From contig NC_135167.1 of the NCBI RefSeq assembly GCF_041146795.1, positions 8,228,954 through 8,292,953 of the forward strand: a DNA stretch of 64,000 nucleotides, given 5' to 3'. Made by a program: the position numbers and the translations under genes. This document shows positions 13,601 through 24,152 of this stretch, one piece after another. Position 1 is the stretch's first letter. Every line of letters begins with the position of its first letter. Under the pieces are notes generated by a model. The model was not told the origin of the DNA, did not search any database, and saw only the letters and a list, made by a program, of their open reading frames with translations. This stretch comes from Maylandia zebra. Its lineage: Eukaryota; Chordata; Actinopteri; Cichliformes; Cichlidae.

Positions 13601-13972
13601 AGAAAAGAGGTGTGTCACAGAAGATTTTTGGATGTAGTGAAGGAAGAGAATAAGTGAAAATCTGTCAAAGTCATCAAAATAAACATTCTTAATTGATTGA
13701 TTAGAAGCCAAACAGACCTCCAAGCTGGTTAACCACCAACAGCTGACAAATTCAGCACGCAAAGTGGGAGTGTGTGGTGAAACTTGGCCCGTGTAAAGTT
13801 GTTGTTGTCTTGTGTCTTGGCAGTGGTTGGAGAGAAGGAGAAGATGACTAACAGTGTCAATGTGCGCACAAGGGACAACAAAGTCCACGGAGAACTACCG
13901 GTGTCCGAGGTGATGGCACGCCTGACCCTGCTCAAACAGTCTCGCTGTCAAAATGCAGAAGAGGAGTTCTGA
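1608..13972 (+). CDS. tars3: tars3 (tarsl2), threonyl-tRNA synthetase, 19 coding exons
   Basis: Charges tRNA-Thr in the cytosol. Exons, all in phase with GT-AG introns: 1608-1931, 2201-2287, 2397-2584, 2775-2898, 3144-3268, 4492-4609, 4694-4758, 4882-4960, 5675-5821, 7036-7134, 9558-9724, 9855-10017, 10169-10306, 10721-10798, 10913-11013, 11479-11583, 12237-12309, 12438-12552, 13824-13972. The product is 814 aa (human TARS3 is about 802). Residues 1-137 are a leucine/glutamate-rich coiled-coil extension, typical of TARS3, ending in a lysine-rich stretch. The TGS domain is about 172-235. The editing domain has HSSAH (245-249) and CRGPH (352-356). The class II core has the zinc ligands C504, H555 and H681, motif 2 around [17 protein letters not shown], and motif 3 [12 protein letters not shown]. 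The anticodon-binding domain follows, ending NAEEEF. No key residue is missing. The tm2d3 neighbour matches human 15q26.3 and supports tars3 over tars1. The exon 2 donor (2287 rather than 2260) was chosen to give KELSPWPEY, as in relatives. Confidence 0.96.
3475..4440 (-). mobile_element. Penelope-like retroelement fragment (3' half), intron 5 of tars3
   Basis: Minus-strand translation gives a damaged reverse-transcriptase tail (about 4290-4440, with [18 protein letters not shown]) and then a GIY-YIG endonuclease region (about 3830-4080, with [14 protein letters not shown], then [17 protein letters not shown] in another frame). The end near 3500-3540 is a conserved tail sequence common in fish genomes. 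This order (RT then GIY-YIG) is the hallmark of Penelope-like elements. Frames are broken and the 5' part is missing, so it is dead. A (TGCG)n repeat at 4138-4170 interrupts it. Confidence 0.8.
4138..4170. repeat. (TGCG)n microsatellite
   Basis: About eight tandem TGCG units, inside the Penelope-like fragment. Confidence 0.9.
5822..7035 (+). other. tars3 intron 9, unassigned sequence
   Basis: A 1.2-kb intron. Apart from the C26 tract, I recognise no gene or element. Short open frames around 6116-6462 have no family resemblance. Confidence 0.5.
6495..6528. repeat. Poly-C (26) followed by poly-T (8)
   Basis: A pure run of 26 C then 8 T in intron 9 of tars3. The opposite strand is a G26 run, able to form a G-quadruplex. 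Run length may be an assembly approximation. Confidence 0.9.
7560..7986. mobile_element. Solo LTR, 427 bp, with 5-bp target duplication
   Basis: The unit begins TGTTAGGTCTGCAC and ends TTCTCTAACA, so it has the TG...CA ends and a 6-base inverted terminus (TGTTAG/CTAACA). It is flanked on both sides by GTAAC (7555-7559 and 7987-7991), a 5-bp target-site duplication as left by Gypsy, BEL or retroviral integrases. No internal coding region is present, which is the normal result of recombination between two LTRs. It lies in intron 10 of tars3. The family was not identified. Confidence 0.8.
7992..9557 (+). other. tars3 intron 10, remainder
   Basis: No gene recognised. It contains a T24 run at 8596-8619; otherwise it is AT-rich sequence of unknown origin. 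Confidence 0.5.
11690..11990 (+). repeat. Dispersed teleost repeat (unclassified), intron 16 of tars3
   Basis: The segment ending in GGCAAATG... and the following GCAAAGCTATTTTACTAGAG resembles a high-copy repeat that I recall from many fish genomes. The family name is not known to me. The open frame at 11654-11884 inside it is not a gene. Confidence 0.45.
12955..13670 (+). mobile_element. RTE-type LINE remnant, intron 18 of tars3
   Basis: Translation of 12962-13336 gives reverse-transcriptase pieces: [20 protein letters not shown], then [17 protein letters not shown], then a jump to [14 protein letters not shown]. The YADD-type catalytic box expected between them is deleted. Further frames continue to about 13660 (RWFGH-like, GRRKRGVS-like). 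The order matches the C-terminal half of RTE/BovB-like non-LTR elements. The element is truncated at 5', internally deleted and frameshifted, so it is inactive. Confidence 0.8.
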
Positions 13973-14330
13973 TCTAGGCACAGCTTGGATTTTAATACTT
14001 CAAACATGAAACGGCAACAAGGGACACAAGATGGTTTTTGGGAAAGTGCAGACAAAATAAACTGATACTCTGTAAGTGGATGTAATGACTGGGCCTGCAC
14101 AACTACTCTGCAGTGCTCTTGTGATCGTCAGTGAACGGGGGAAAACTGTAGGTAGCGTGGGTTTGAAATTATGTCAAGGTAATCTAAGTGTATCTCAAGA
14201 AAAGTTACTCAATAACTTAAGGAAACGACGTGAAGACATGAAAGTTGTGTGAATTTTACACTAATCTATTTTCACCAAGATCTGCCTGGAAATTCAGGAA
14301 TAATAATAAAAAAATTCTCCAAATGTGGGT
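13973..14330 (+). terminator. tars3 3' UTR with poly(A) signals
   Basis: Two AATAAA hexamers follow the stop codon, at 14056-14061 and 14305-14310. The second, in an AATAATAAA cluster followed by a T-rich and GT-rich tract, looks like the main end. Confidence 0.6.
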
Positions 14331-15801
14331 GCTTTGTTTCTTTATTTTCACAACAGAAGATGTTAATCTTTAAGTAGTTTGATATCATGACAAACTACAA
14401 TAGGTTTATTTTGTAGAGACAGTCTTCACATTTTTGTTAATTTTCTTTTACTTTTTTTAATGCTTCATCAGTTTATTTGTTCCAAAGTAATAACTATTGA
14501 TCATGCTGTTGCTTTGGAATGAAGCCTGTAGATTAATAGGTGGCAATAATGGGAATTCCAGCTGTTATTGTGTAATAAGCAAGACTGAGCCAGCTCCTCA
14601 TACAGCATGTAATAACAAATCAGGAACATACCAGTGTCAGGTGGTAAAATTTATTTTACCCATGGTTTTCCTCACTGTTTTCTAACAACTCACAGCATGC
14701 AGAACAATGTGATAGACTCGCCAGAAAGGTGATTTCCATAAAAAGTTAAGAATTTATAAAACAGAACGGACCAAAATGTTGCTAAAACATGCACCAGGGG
14801 TAGCAAGATGAAGACGGGAAAGGTTTTTGCTGCATCAATCTTAATGGGAAAGGTTCAAACTTTTATTATAGCACATTTCTGTTTAGCTTTAGTTCTATTC
14901 TAGTTTTACACTAAGGTCACAAGATCAGTTAGTTTTGAAGATTACTGTAACTATTTCAAGGCTTGTTTTTATTTTATCGGTATGATGCAGTAACAAGGTT
15001 GAAGTTAAAATGGCTGGATTTCTTTATAGATTATGATATAAATGTGATGTTTAATAATATTTTATGTTTTTAATGTTTGTTTTATACGTTTGGTAACAGG
15101 ACTGCAAATCGGTCCTAGTATTTGTATTTTCTTAGAAAAGGATGCTAGCAGTGTAATTCCAGAGACTTTTGAATAATAAAATGTAGATGTATAGATAAAG
15201 GCAGCAAACCCTGAAATTAATTTGTCTGCTTTTGGTAATATACATAACAGGGTCACTTTAATTGGACACATTGACACAGTTCAAAGAGGACTGACCTTTT
15301 TCAAATTCTTTTTCAAGATTTTCAAATTCATGGGTTGGCAGAAAATGTCCTGCATTTATGGAATGGCATTAATACACAATGTATTTTGTCATGGGTAAAG
15401 GATTAAACTAATGCAGTCCTCTATCAAACACCATATATATGAAATTTAATATGATTTCCGTTGCATGTTCACAGCTTTAACTAAATAACCAAAGAACCTG
15501 ATAATAGTTTTGCTTTTTTCTTTTTACTTTTTTTTTTTTACATTAAAGTGGCTCTTCTTCTTCTTCTTAGTCTTTTTTTCCCCTATTGCCTAACCTTTAA
15601 TTTGTATTAGAATGACCTCAAACGAAAAATATTTTCAGATCTTATTTGGGGTTTTATTTTAGTGATTTTTGTTAATTTAAAACAAAGAAAGAAAACAAAA
15701 CAAAAACTGCTCTATCTCCGTGCTTGAAACTATCAGAGGACTATTAGCACTCCAGTTTCCTACATGACGTGAATGCAGCTCTCTTTAGCTCTGCGGTAAC
15801 A
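14331..15801. other. Intergenic, tars3 to tm2d3
   Basis: About 1.4 kb of AT-rich DNA between two genes in the same direction. No coding exon or recognised repeat was seen. The last few hundred bases should contain the tm2d3 promoter; there is no TATA box. Confidence 0.5.
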
Positions 15802-18800
15802 ATGGCTAGTGTCTGTCAGATTTGGAGACCGGACAGAGGACGGTGCCTTAAAAGCTACGGAATTATCGCTGTATTGTTTATGGACCTTATGTTACAGTGT
15901 GTTAACGGTATGCTTACAATAATACACTTATAGATCTCGCTTTGGTCGTTACCTTTCCCCAACTGAATTAGCATGAGGTGGTTAGCTAGCAAGTTAGCAT
16001 AACACTGGTTTATTTAGCTAGGTAGCAATGAAAACATTGGCTGTAGTGAGCAACACGGATTCAACATTTATTTTACAAAAACACCTTTTGTTAATTGTGT
16101 CGTATGCAAGTTAAGCTATGACAATTAACAGTTCATTGTTTATGCTAATTTGTAGCATGACAGAACATGTCAGCGAGTAGCTTCTGTGTAGTAGCTTCCT
16201 AAAATTATTGTAAAGCAATAATTAGCACGTTTTATTAAAAGAAAAACCAGTGTCTCTAGCTGCTTACGCGTGTTTAGACTTCTAATTTCTGTTCAACCAT
16301 ATATGACCTGTCCGCTTTGTTGTCAGGTTCCCTGAGCACAACTAATGTTGAGACCCACTACACAAGAGATGGACCTTTCATCACTAGCCCGGTGGTCCCC
16401 GATGCAGCCTCAGGTAAATATCAAAATTAAACATACTGACTGTAACGTTATTTATTTAACTGTTTTTTTTTTTTTTATTAATAATGAATTTATATATTGT
16501 GTGGTTTTTAGTTTACTGTTTGTAAACTAAAAAACAGATTGACTAAGGGCCGCATTCACAACGGTTACTATTAGAGTTTCCTGAACTCCAAATTTAAATC
16601 TTTGAGTGTGAGTTTTTGAATAGTAGTCCAAAATGAAGCTAGAAAAACAAGTCCTCGCTTGGTTCAAATAGAAATTGAGGATTCATTTGTATAAAGAAGT
16701 TATGTGACAAGATGTGACTTGTACATCAAGCGGACGTTCTGTTTAATATTTTTTATAGCACTTAACAACAAAGAAATGCGGCTCTATTAAGCAGTAAGCA
16801 AGCTCAGTTTTCCATTAATAACCTGTTAACCAGGACTTTCAGTTCATGCCTCATGAATTGAACTCAAACCCCTTTCTTTAGAGGGATGAAGGCTGTTCTA
16901 GGGCAAAAAGCATGGCACACCTGTCACAGGTTGATGCTGGATTATTTGAAATGTATTTTAAAGGTAACATTTTCTTAAAGATATTGGTAAGATTTCATTG
17001 TAGCACTGCTGCTATTGATTTTGCTCATACATCAGGATTATTTATCAATTCCCTAATTCAGTCTTATTTGTAAGGGGGGGAAAGGGTAGACCTAGACACT
17101 TTTTAGCATCTATACAACATTATTATTTCTGAGTCTGAACACAGGATGGAAACAGCATGAGACTTGGGGGTGCTGAGTTGTGCTGTAACATAGCAGCACT
17201 GATTAAAAAAACAAAAAAAAAACCAACCAAGCTTGGAGAAATACAATTGCGATGGACTTGACATATTTGAAGTTGGTTATTTCCCATGCTTGAGCATCAC
17301 TATAAATTTGTATTTCCTGTATGTAATGAGATTGTAAACTGCAGGTTTTTACATATATTTAAGAATGTCCATGTTATCTGGGAACCTGAATAAAATGCAG
17401 TGCAAAATCAGAGTAATACTGCCTACTTCAGACACAATTAATTTCCATTGTCTAAGTATTGCATGTTTTTTTTTCTTTGTTAACCTGCATATCATTAAGT
17501 AAAGTCTTGATCTCAACCAGAATTTGTTAAGTTAATTGCTTTTCAACAACAGCAGCAACAGTTTTCCTTTACTGCCCAGCATGCAGCTATAATGTAGCAA
17601 TCAAGACTAAATAGCTTTGCTCAAGGACTCTTTAATGGCCTGCCCTCTTTGAAAGCGGAGTATTTTTAATTTTGCCGCCACAGTCTGTTATCACAAGTCA
17701 CAGCCTGTTGCCACCACCAGCAGCCAGATTTAATGAAAGCCTGCTTACTTTGCACAAAATATTTATTATTCATGCTTGAAAATGTCTTAAAATAGATAAT
17801 GCAACTTTGTGGTGGACTTTTTGTAGTGTTTCCTGCAGATGAAGACACATCCAAATGTCCTAGTGGGGGTTTGTGTCACCGCCTGCCAGCTCATTGCATT
17901 CAATGCGATTACCATCTCAAGTGCACATATGGCAAACCAACTTTATTTACCTGTAGACCCAAAAAAGGCGTTCACTGCATAGTGAGTAATATTGTCAAAT
18001 ATTCTTGTCTGTAGTAATTCTGTACCATCTTTATCTGTTTGTTAAGAGGGTTAGTAAGGCTTCAATTTGGGAATTGCTGTGTAGTGAAATTTATTTTCTT
18101 CTTTGTATTTACAGGGAGAGTCTGGACAGCAGCAAACCAATTTTTCTCTCAATATCACCTGTCAGTTCTGTTGGCAGCTGGACCCTTCCCAGTATCGCTG
18201 CACAAACTCCACCAATTGTATGACAGTCTCTTGCCCACGCAAGCGCTACAATGCCACCTGTGATGTCTTAGATCATGTACATTGCTTAGGTATGATCAAG
18301 GATCCACTATAAAGCCTAATTAGGTTCTAAAGTCGTCAGTTAAAGTCATGCAGTCTAGAGCAGCAACTGTTTTGTCCACAGCATGAAGTTAAACTGGTTT
18401 TCATTCATGGTTGCTATTAAAGGAAAACTCCTATTCAGTCAGGACAATGTTAGTCAAAGTATGATTGTTATTTCATCTGCAGTAGAGCTATGTTTGGGTT
18501 TTGTCTAGAGAGCCCTTATGGTTGCTTGGCCATTTTTGGAAACCGCACAGGCAGGTAGAGCAGCAGAGCAGGACCTCTTCACAGAATAAAACATCTGTGA
18601 CAGCAGACATTTAAGTCAGAAACACCATAAAGTGAAGAAGCTGTGGTTGGGGTGGGTTGCAAAGCTACTTGCAGACACAGCAGCATTTGTATGCAGGCTG
18701 AAGCTGCTTAAATAGGATAGCCCCATATGCGAATTATCAGCAGGATGGAAACACATCAGCGGATGTGAGCTGGGATTAAGATCAGCTGATTGGCGAGGAT

Positions 18801-19276
18801 TTATTTAAATTTCCACATGACATTTTTGATGTAATGTTTGTTGTATTTTCAGTCAGCTTGTTTAAATTTTGCTTGTTTGTGCATGAAAGCATTCACTATG
18901 TCTTCACTTCTTTTTAGGTAAAAGACGTTTTCCAAAACGTTTATTTTGTAACTGGACTGGTGGATACAAATGGTCAACAGCATTAGCACTCAGGTAAAAC
19001 TGACAGTAATATTAAAACCATTACAACAAGCTTAAATAATGGAAATGTAAAGACACGTTATTGATTAGGATATGTGATGAAACTTATTTTTTTTCTGGTT
19101 CCTTCCATAGCATTACACTTGGTGGTTTTGGAGCGGACCGGTTTTACCTGGGCCAGTGGAGAGAGGGTCTGGGCAAACTGTTCAGCTTTGGAGGCCTAGG
19201 CATTTGGACTTTGATTGACGTCCTTCTAATAGGGGTTGGTTATGTAGGACCTGTTGACGGTTCTCTCTATATCTGA
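15802..19276 (+). CDS. tm2d3: tm2d3, TM2 domain-containing protein 3, 6 coding exons
   Basis: Exons: 15802-15907, 16327-16413, 17827-17981, 18115-18289, 18918-18993, 19111-19276; all GT-AG and in phase. The product is 254 aa (human is about 247). Exon 1 gives a signal peptide or anchor (GIIAVLFMDLMLQCVNG). The luminal region is cysteine-rich (KCPSGGLCHRLPAHCIQC, CQFCWQL, CMTVSCPRKRY) with N-glycosylation sequons NFS, NIT, NST, NAT and NWT. The C-terminus is the TM2 domain: STALALSITLGGFGADRFYLG with the DRF motif, then a second membrane segment ending VDGSLYI, nearly identical to mammals. TM2D3 is the ortholog of Drosophila almondex, a membrane protein needed for Notch signalling in the fly embryo; its molecular activity is not settled. 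It lies next to tars3, as in human. The exon 3 acceptor could also be at 17839, four codons later. Confidence 0.95.
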
Positions 19277-20390
19277 AGCAAAGCCCTGGGGACATGGCTG
19301 GCTTTGCTCTTCACACTGCTTCACTCTCAAAGGACTGAAGAGCTGAGATGCTGTGTTCTTAGCACATTTGGCTGGCTAAGCTCGCTGTGTAACACATCTT
19401 CATCCCATCTGCTAACAAGCAGGAAGTGTTTTCTTCATCACACAAATGATGATTCTACCCACACAACCATCAGATTGATCCCAATCATTCTGCGTCCATG
19501 TCCTGTTGAGATTGCGCAGATGGTGCTGTGCAGGAGTATAAGGAACCGGTAATTACCTCTGTCCAGTTTCTTTGACTTAACTAGTGGTTAGGCTCTGTCT
19601 TGCTGATAGGTACCTGTGGTTTCCTGTGGAGCAACGCTTTTCCATTGGAGTTGTGCATTGCTTCTCTCTTATTGCAAGTTAAATGCTTTAATAGGGGTCA
19701 AATGGTAACCATGGCCATGCAGAATTTTATAGTGTCACCACACAAAGGACAAATTGAAAGGTGATATTTATATCCTGAAAGTATGAATGTGCAGAAGGGA
19801 TTTAAGGCGTTTTTTTTTTTTTATTGATTGTCATTTCAGTGGACAACCTGAACAGTTATTTCAGCATGTACTTTATTTCTTCACCTACATTCATTCAGCA
19901 GTGCAGGTCACACCTGTAAGAACACTCTCCAAACAGGGGTACATTTTATTTTATAAAAGTTCATATGTTTAATAAATGAAAGCTACTATAGTCTCACAAC
20001 AGCATTGGGTAGTAAACCACAAGGAAGTAGTGTAACTGTCTCTTCCTGCAGCATGTAGTTGGATTTCAGTTGCAGAACAGATAACAATCGGTGTATGATT
20101 GTGTTTGTGATAAATATTGAAACGCTTGAAATGTGCTGCAATAGCAAACTCGGCTCCTTGTGATTTCCGTGTTGGAGATATCCTCTGCATTTAAGTGGCA
20201 ATTTTCTGTGAAATCGTCATCATCCTTTACAGAAGTCTGTGTACTAACACTGTAAAATCTTTTAATTCACCCACATTATGTAAATATGTTTTATGTGTCA
20301 ATTTAAGTTGGTTTTTTTTCCTCTGTAAGGGCACTGTAAATTTTGTTTTTTAGTTAAGAAAATAAAATTGTGAAATATTTGTTTATCAAA
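19277..20390 (+). terminator. tm2d3 3' UTR with poly(A) signals
   Basis: AATAAA occurs at 19971-19976 and again at 20361-20366, giving a 3' UTR of roughly 0.7 or 1.1 kb. Open frames in it (19304-19552, 19787-19972) have no family features. Confidence 0.6.
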
Positions 20391-23190
20391 TGTACACAGC
20401 ACTGCTAACCAATTCACTGTGCATGTGTGTTTTTTAAATGTATTTATAGTGTATGGTAACACCAGAGAATTTTGAAAGGAAAAATAAGAGGTGAATATTG
20501 TCAGTTGAAGGGCCACACAAATATACTGACATACTCAGTTGATTACAGCAGAACTACAATTACTTGAACAGGACAGTTTCTTTATATCTATATATATATA
20601 ATTAAACAGTGAAAGGTGCCAGTAACCTTCATTACCCACAGGTTTGTGACACCAGGAGGGTAATGCAGTGGCCAGGCAATGTTCCCCTTTTAATAAAATA
20701 TCATTAAAGAGCCCATAAACAAGGCACTGAATAGCTGCAGGGGACTGTAGCTAAAATGTTTATCCAGAGGGTAATGGTTAGTTCAGTTAATGCATTAGGC
20801 TGTAATTCTAAAATTGATATAAATATATATGCAACCACGTTACATAACAAGGTTTGAAAAAAAATGAAAGAAAGGGGAAAAAAACCCAAACATTTCCTTT
20901 CTAGCAGGTTCTTGGGCTTTGATACGACTTTTCCAATTGGTTGCTTTGCTGAGCGTTATAAATTTACTCCACCCTAATTCTAGTTCCCCAGTTTTTACTC
21001 CACCCACTCGTAGTCACTACAGCTCCCTCCCACAGACTGATGTAAGTGTTTGTCATCTTCTCTGAGTTGAGGAGGAGACGTCTAGTGATTATTTCTTCTT
21101 GGAGAGCTGTAATTTAAACACCAACCAGAGGCTTTTCAACTCTGCATCCATAATATACTCTTGATAATATTTGTTCCTACTGACTGCTCCAGCCTTACCT
21201 CAGTTTGAATCATGCTGTACTGTTACATACTCACATTAATGGATTTATCTGGACTGTGAACTTGATGGGTACAATTAGTCAGTGGGTTTAGCATAGATAG
21301 GTAATGGTGTAAATGTGTGCAATATGACTACATGACTATATGGTATAGGCTTTTAAAACCATGTAAAATAACTAGCAATGCAATGATGGAGTAATTCAGC
21401 AGTATACTGCTTAATTCACAGTGGTGTTACATAAAGTTATACAATACTTAATACATATGAAAAGCTGTGAAGTTTTATTCTTTAACAAATGTACTCTCCA
21501 CATCCTTCTAATTCTCTCAAGTCCTAAATAAATAGCGTAATGACCTTACTAAATAATTTTATTCATATGTAACTGCACACTGCCCAATTACAAATAATGG
21601 CCCCTGTGATAGTTGGTTTTTCTATTATCTGTCTTTATCCTATTTGGTGTAAGTATGAAACTCTCCCTAATGGTTATTATAGAGAATCATCATATGAGAA
21701 TAATAGTTTAATCTTGTGGTACTTTTCTCAAACAGTCATTATTCTCACTGCTAACATTAACAGTTACATGGAGTTGAGCCAAAATATTATCTGTTTAAGG
21801 CAGACAGTATCACGACTTCCTAATTTTGAATTGCTAATCATGCAAAGAGAACAAAAGTTTATTCATCCCTCTCTTACGCAACCCCACTTAGTCCCATTGC
21901 ATCTCTGAATTTTAGAGCATAGTCCCTGAACCTCTGCATCCAACACTTGTGTCCTCCCATTGTGCTTACTCCTACAGGAAATAAGATTTCTAACAAAAAC
22001 GTGGATCGACAGAATGATGCAACCACATGAATTTAAAAGTCGTAACAGCTCTACGAGCATCCAACAGCACGGTCCCTTCTTTCATATCTAAATGGTTGCT
22101 CAGAACTATTGGAAACCGCCTGAGGACAAGGCACAAATTACATTGCTCATAAAAAGTAATACCCACCATTGTATCTTTTCATTTGGCTTTGCAACAACAT
22201 GGGATCACAATGGAGTAATTAGTTTTATACAAATGAGCAGAGATGATTTATCTGTGCAAAAGGGAAAACAAAGCTCTGAAATATCTGAATTGAGGACAAA
22301 CAATTGGTTTTGGCCTCCTTTGTTCTGATATTTTACTATTGTGGTAGGAAGTTGTTTTTGTAGTCATTGAGTGGCTAGCAATTTTCAAATACATAAAATC
22401 TGTATGTAAAATGCAGAAAAGGAACATCTGCAGGAAAAATGTAACTGTATAAGGAAAGCAACATGGACATGCTTCTCCATAGCAGACCCTGAAAGGCTTG
22501 TAAAAGAATGTTTACATAAACTGAGCAAACAGACAAAATCAGGGGGGGGGGGGGGGGGGGACCATGCTGCAGTGTACAAAGAAGACAGATGTGATATTCC
22601 CCAGCAGACAACACCAATCACCAAGCCAAATTTAGACAGGAATGTACTAAAACAATGATCCTGTCCAATAGTCACTTCAGAATCCAAACCTCTAATTAAG
22701 ATGCTGCGGAAAGACTCGAGAACAGCCGTTCACTTGCAGTCGCTGTGCGACCTGACAGAGTTAAGTGTATGAATGGTATGTGTATGAAAGGTTGTCTTAA
22801 TCTAAATTCAATGGATAGTTTGCATATTACCATAGCAAGATACAATAAATGATCAGTAGTCTAGTAAGTACATGTTGCATTTTTTAAAATAATCCCCCCA
22901 TGTTTCCTTTTCTCAGATGGTTTGTTATATATCCATCCAATGATAAAGTCATAGGATCAAATAATCCAAAAAATGTCATCATCCTCCCATCTGTGCAATT
23001 CATTTAAAAAACAAAAAAAAAAAACCAACAACTTGAATGAGCCAATTTTGCTTTCCAAGTTTGGAATAGCTTCTACAGTCTGGGCACAGTAACAACATCT
23101 CACTTAATCCTGCTCACATATTGAAGTCAAAAATAAGATTAGTCGTGTTCATTTGAAATGACCAAAAGTAATGTCACAAAAAGAACTCAG
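20391..23190. other. Intergenic between convergent tm2d3 and larp6
   Basis: 2.8 kb without a recognisable gene. The stretch 20920-21060 has a CCAATTGG, a TTATAAAT and a doubled TTTACTCCACCC unit, which looks slightly promoter-like. A G19 run lies at 22542-22560. Open frames overlapping the G run are artefacts of it. Confidence 0.5.
22542..22560. repeat. Poly-G run (19)
   Basis: A pure G tract in intergenic DNA; possible G-quadruplex and a likely site of length variation or assembly error. Confidence 0.9.
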
Positions 23191-23210
23191 GCAGAGTGCA
23201 TATTTAGTGA

Positions 23211-23354
23211 TTTATTTGTACAATAGGAATTGCAGTGTACAAATACCCCATCTCAGATGTAAAGGCAAGAACATAAGAGCATCTATTCTGGCCGACCTGA
23301 AAATCCCTCAAACCTCATTGTGGGCTTAGACTGATGAAAACATGGCAAGGAGAA

Positions 23355-23394
<40 letters not shown>

Positions 23395-24152
23395 AGCAGC
23401 AACAATCAAGCAGCTAACTGCTGAACATGTATAGGGATAAGGAGAACCTTTCCAACCAAGTGTACCAAAAATAAAAATAAAACAAATTTACAAAAATAAT
23501 GTCCAATTTGAACATTCCAATCTTCGTGGCAGTGGAGCAATTATGGCCTCAGTTTAAGTAGTTTGTAAAAATGGAACTCACATTAGACAGACACAGAAAA
23601 GGCATATGGCGATATCTCTATCAAGTCCATGTGCCTGTGAGACTTACACATTTATACGCCATCCACAAACAAGATCTTTTTTTTTCCTTTTTTAAACACA
23701 TACAAGAGGACAAGACAATCCCCCCCCCCCCCCCCCCCAACTTAAAAAAAAAAAAAAAAAGAAAAAAGAAAAAAGTAAAAGAAAAAAAAAAGTAAAAGAA
23801 AAAAAAATTGAATCCTTTCCCCCAGGTTACCCCAAGTAGAACAAGCTCTCATACAATGGAGGTGGCATGGTTCACGTCAGTGGTGTATTCAAAGTTCTCT
23901 CTCAAAACAATATTAATTTACATTCACTCAAATTTCCATTAGTAAATCACTAATGTTACCATGGTAACTCAAAATGTTGTATAAAAATATAACAAAGACT
24001 CAAAACTGATGCACTAAAAAAAAAAATTATATATCTACACAGTCTGAAATGTGGGGTGGGGCTTGAGCAACATGGCCAAGAACTGTTTAAACTTCCAATA
24101 TCTCATTTTATTTCTGGGGGGGGTCAGCGAATACATAATGAGGCTCCACATA
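23211..24152 (-). terminator. larp6 3' UTR and poly(A) signal
   Basis: On the minus strand, AATAAA lies at 23216-23211, about 940 bases past the stop codon. The UTR holds several homopolymers: A29 at 23364-23392, C19 at 23720-23738, and an A-rich tract at about 23744-23806 (T29, G19 and T-rich on the transcript). Confidence 0.6.

Noticed and set aside
22375-22687. Minus-strand frames of 80 and 100 codons
   Set aside because: They depend on the G19 run, which reads as a proline stretch; no domain.
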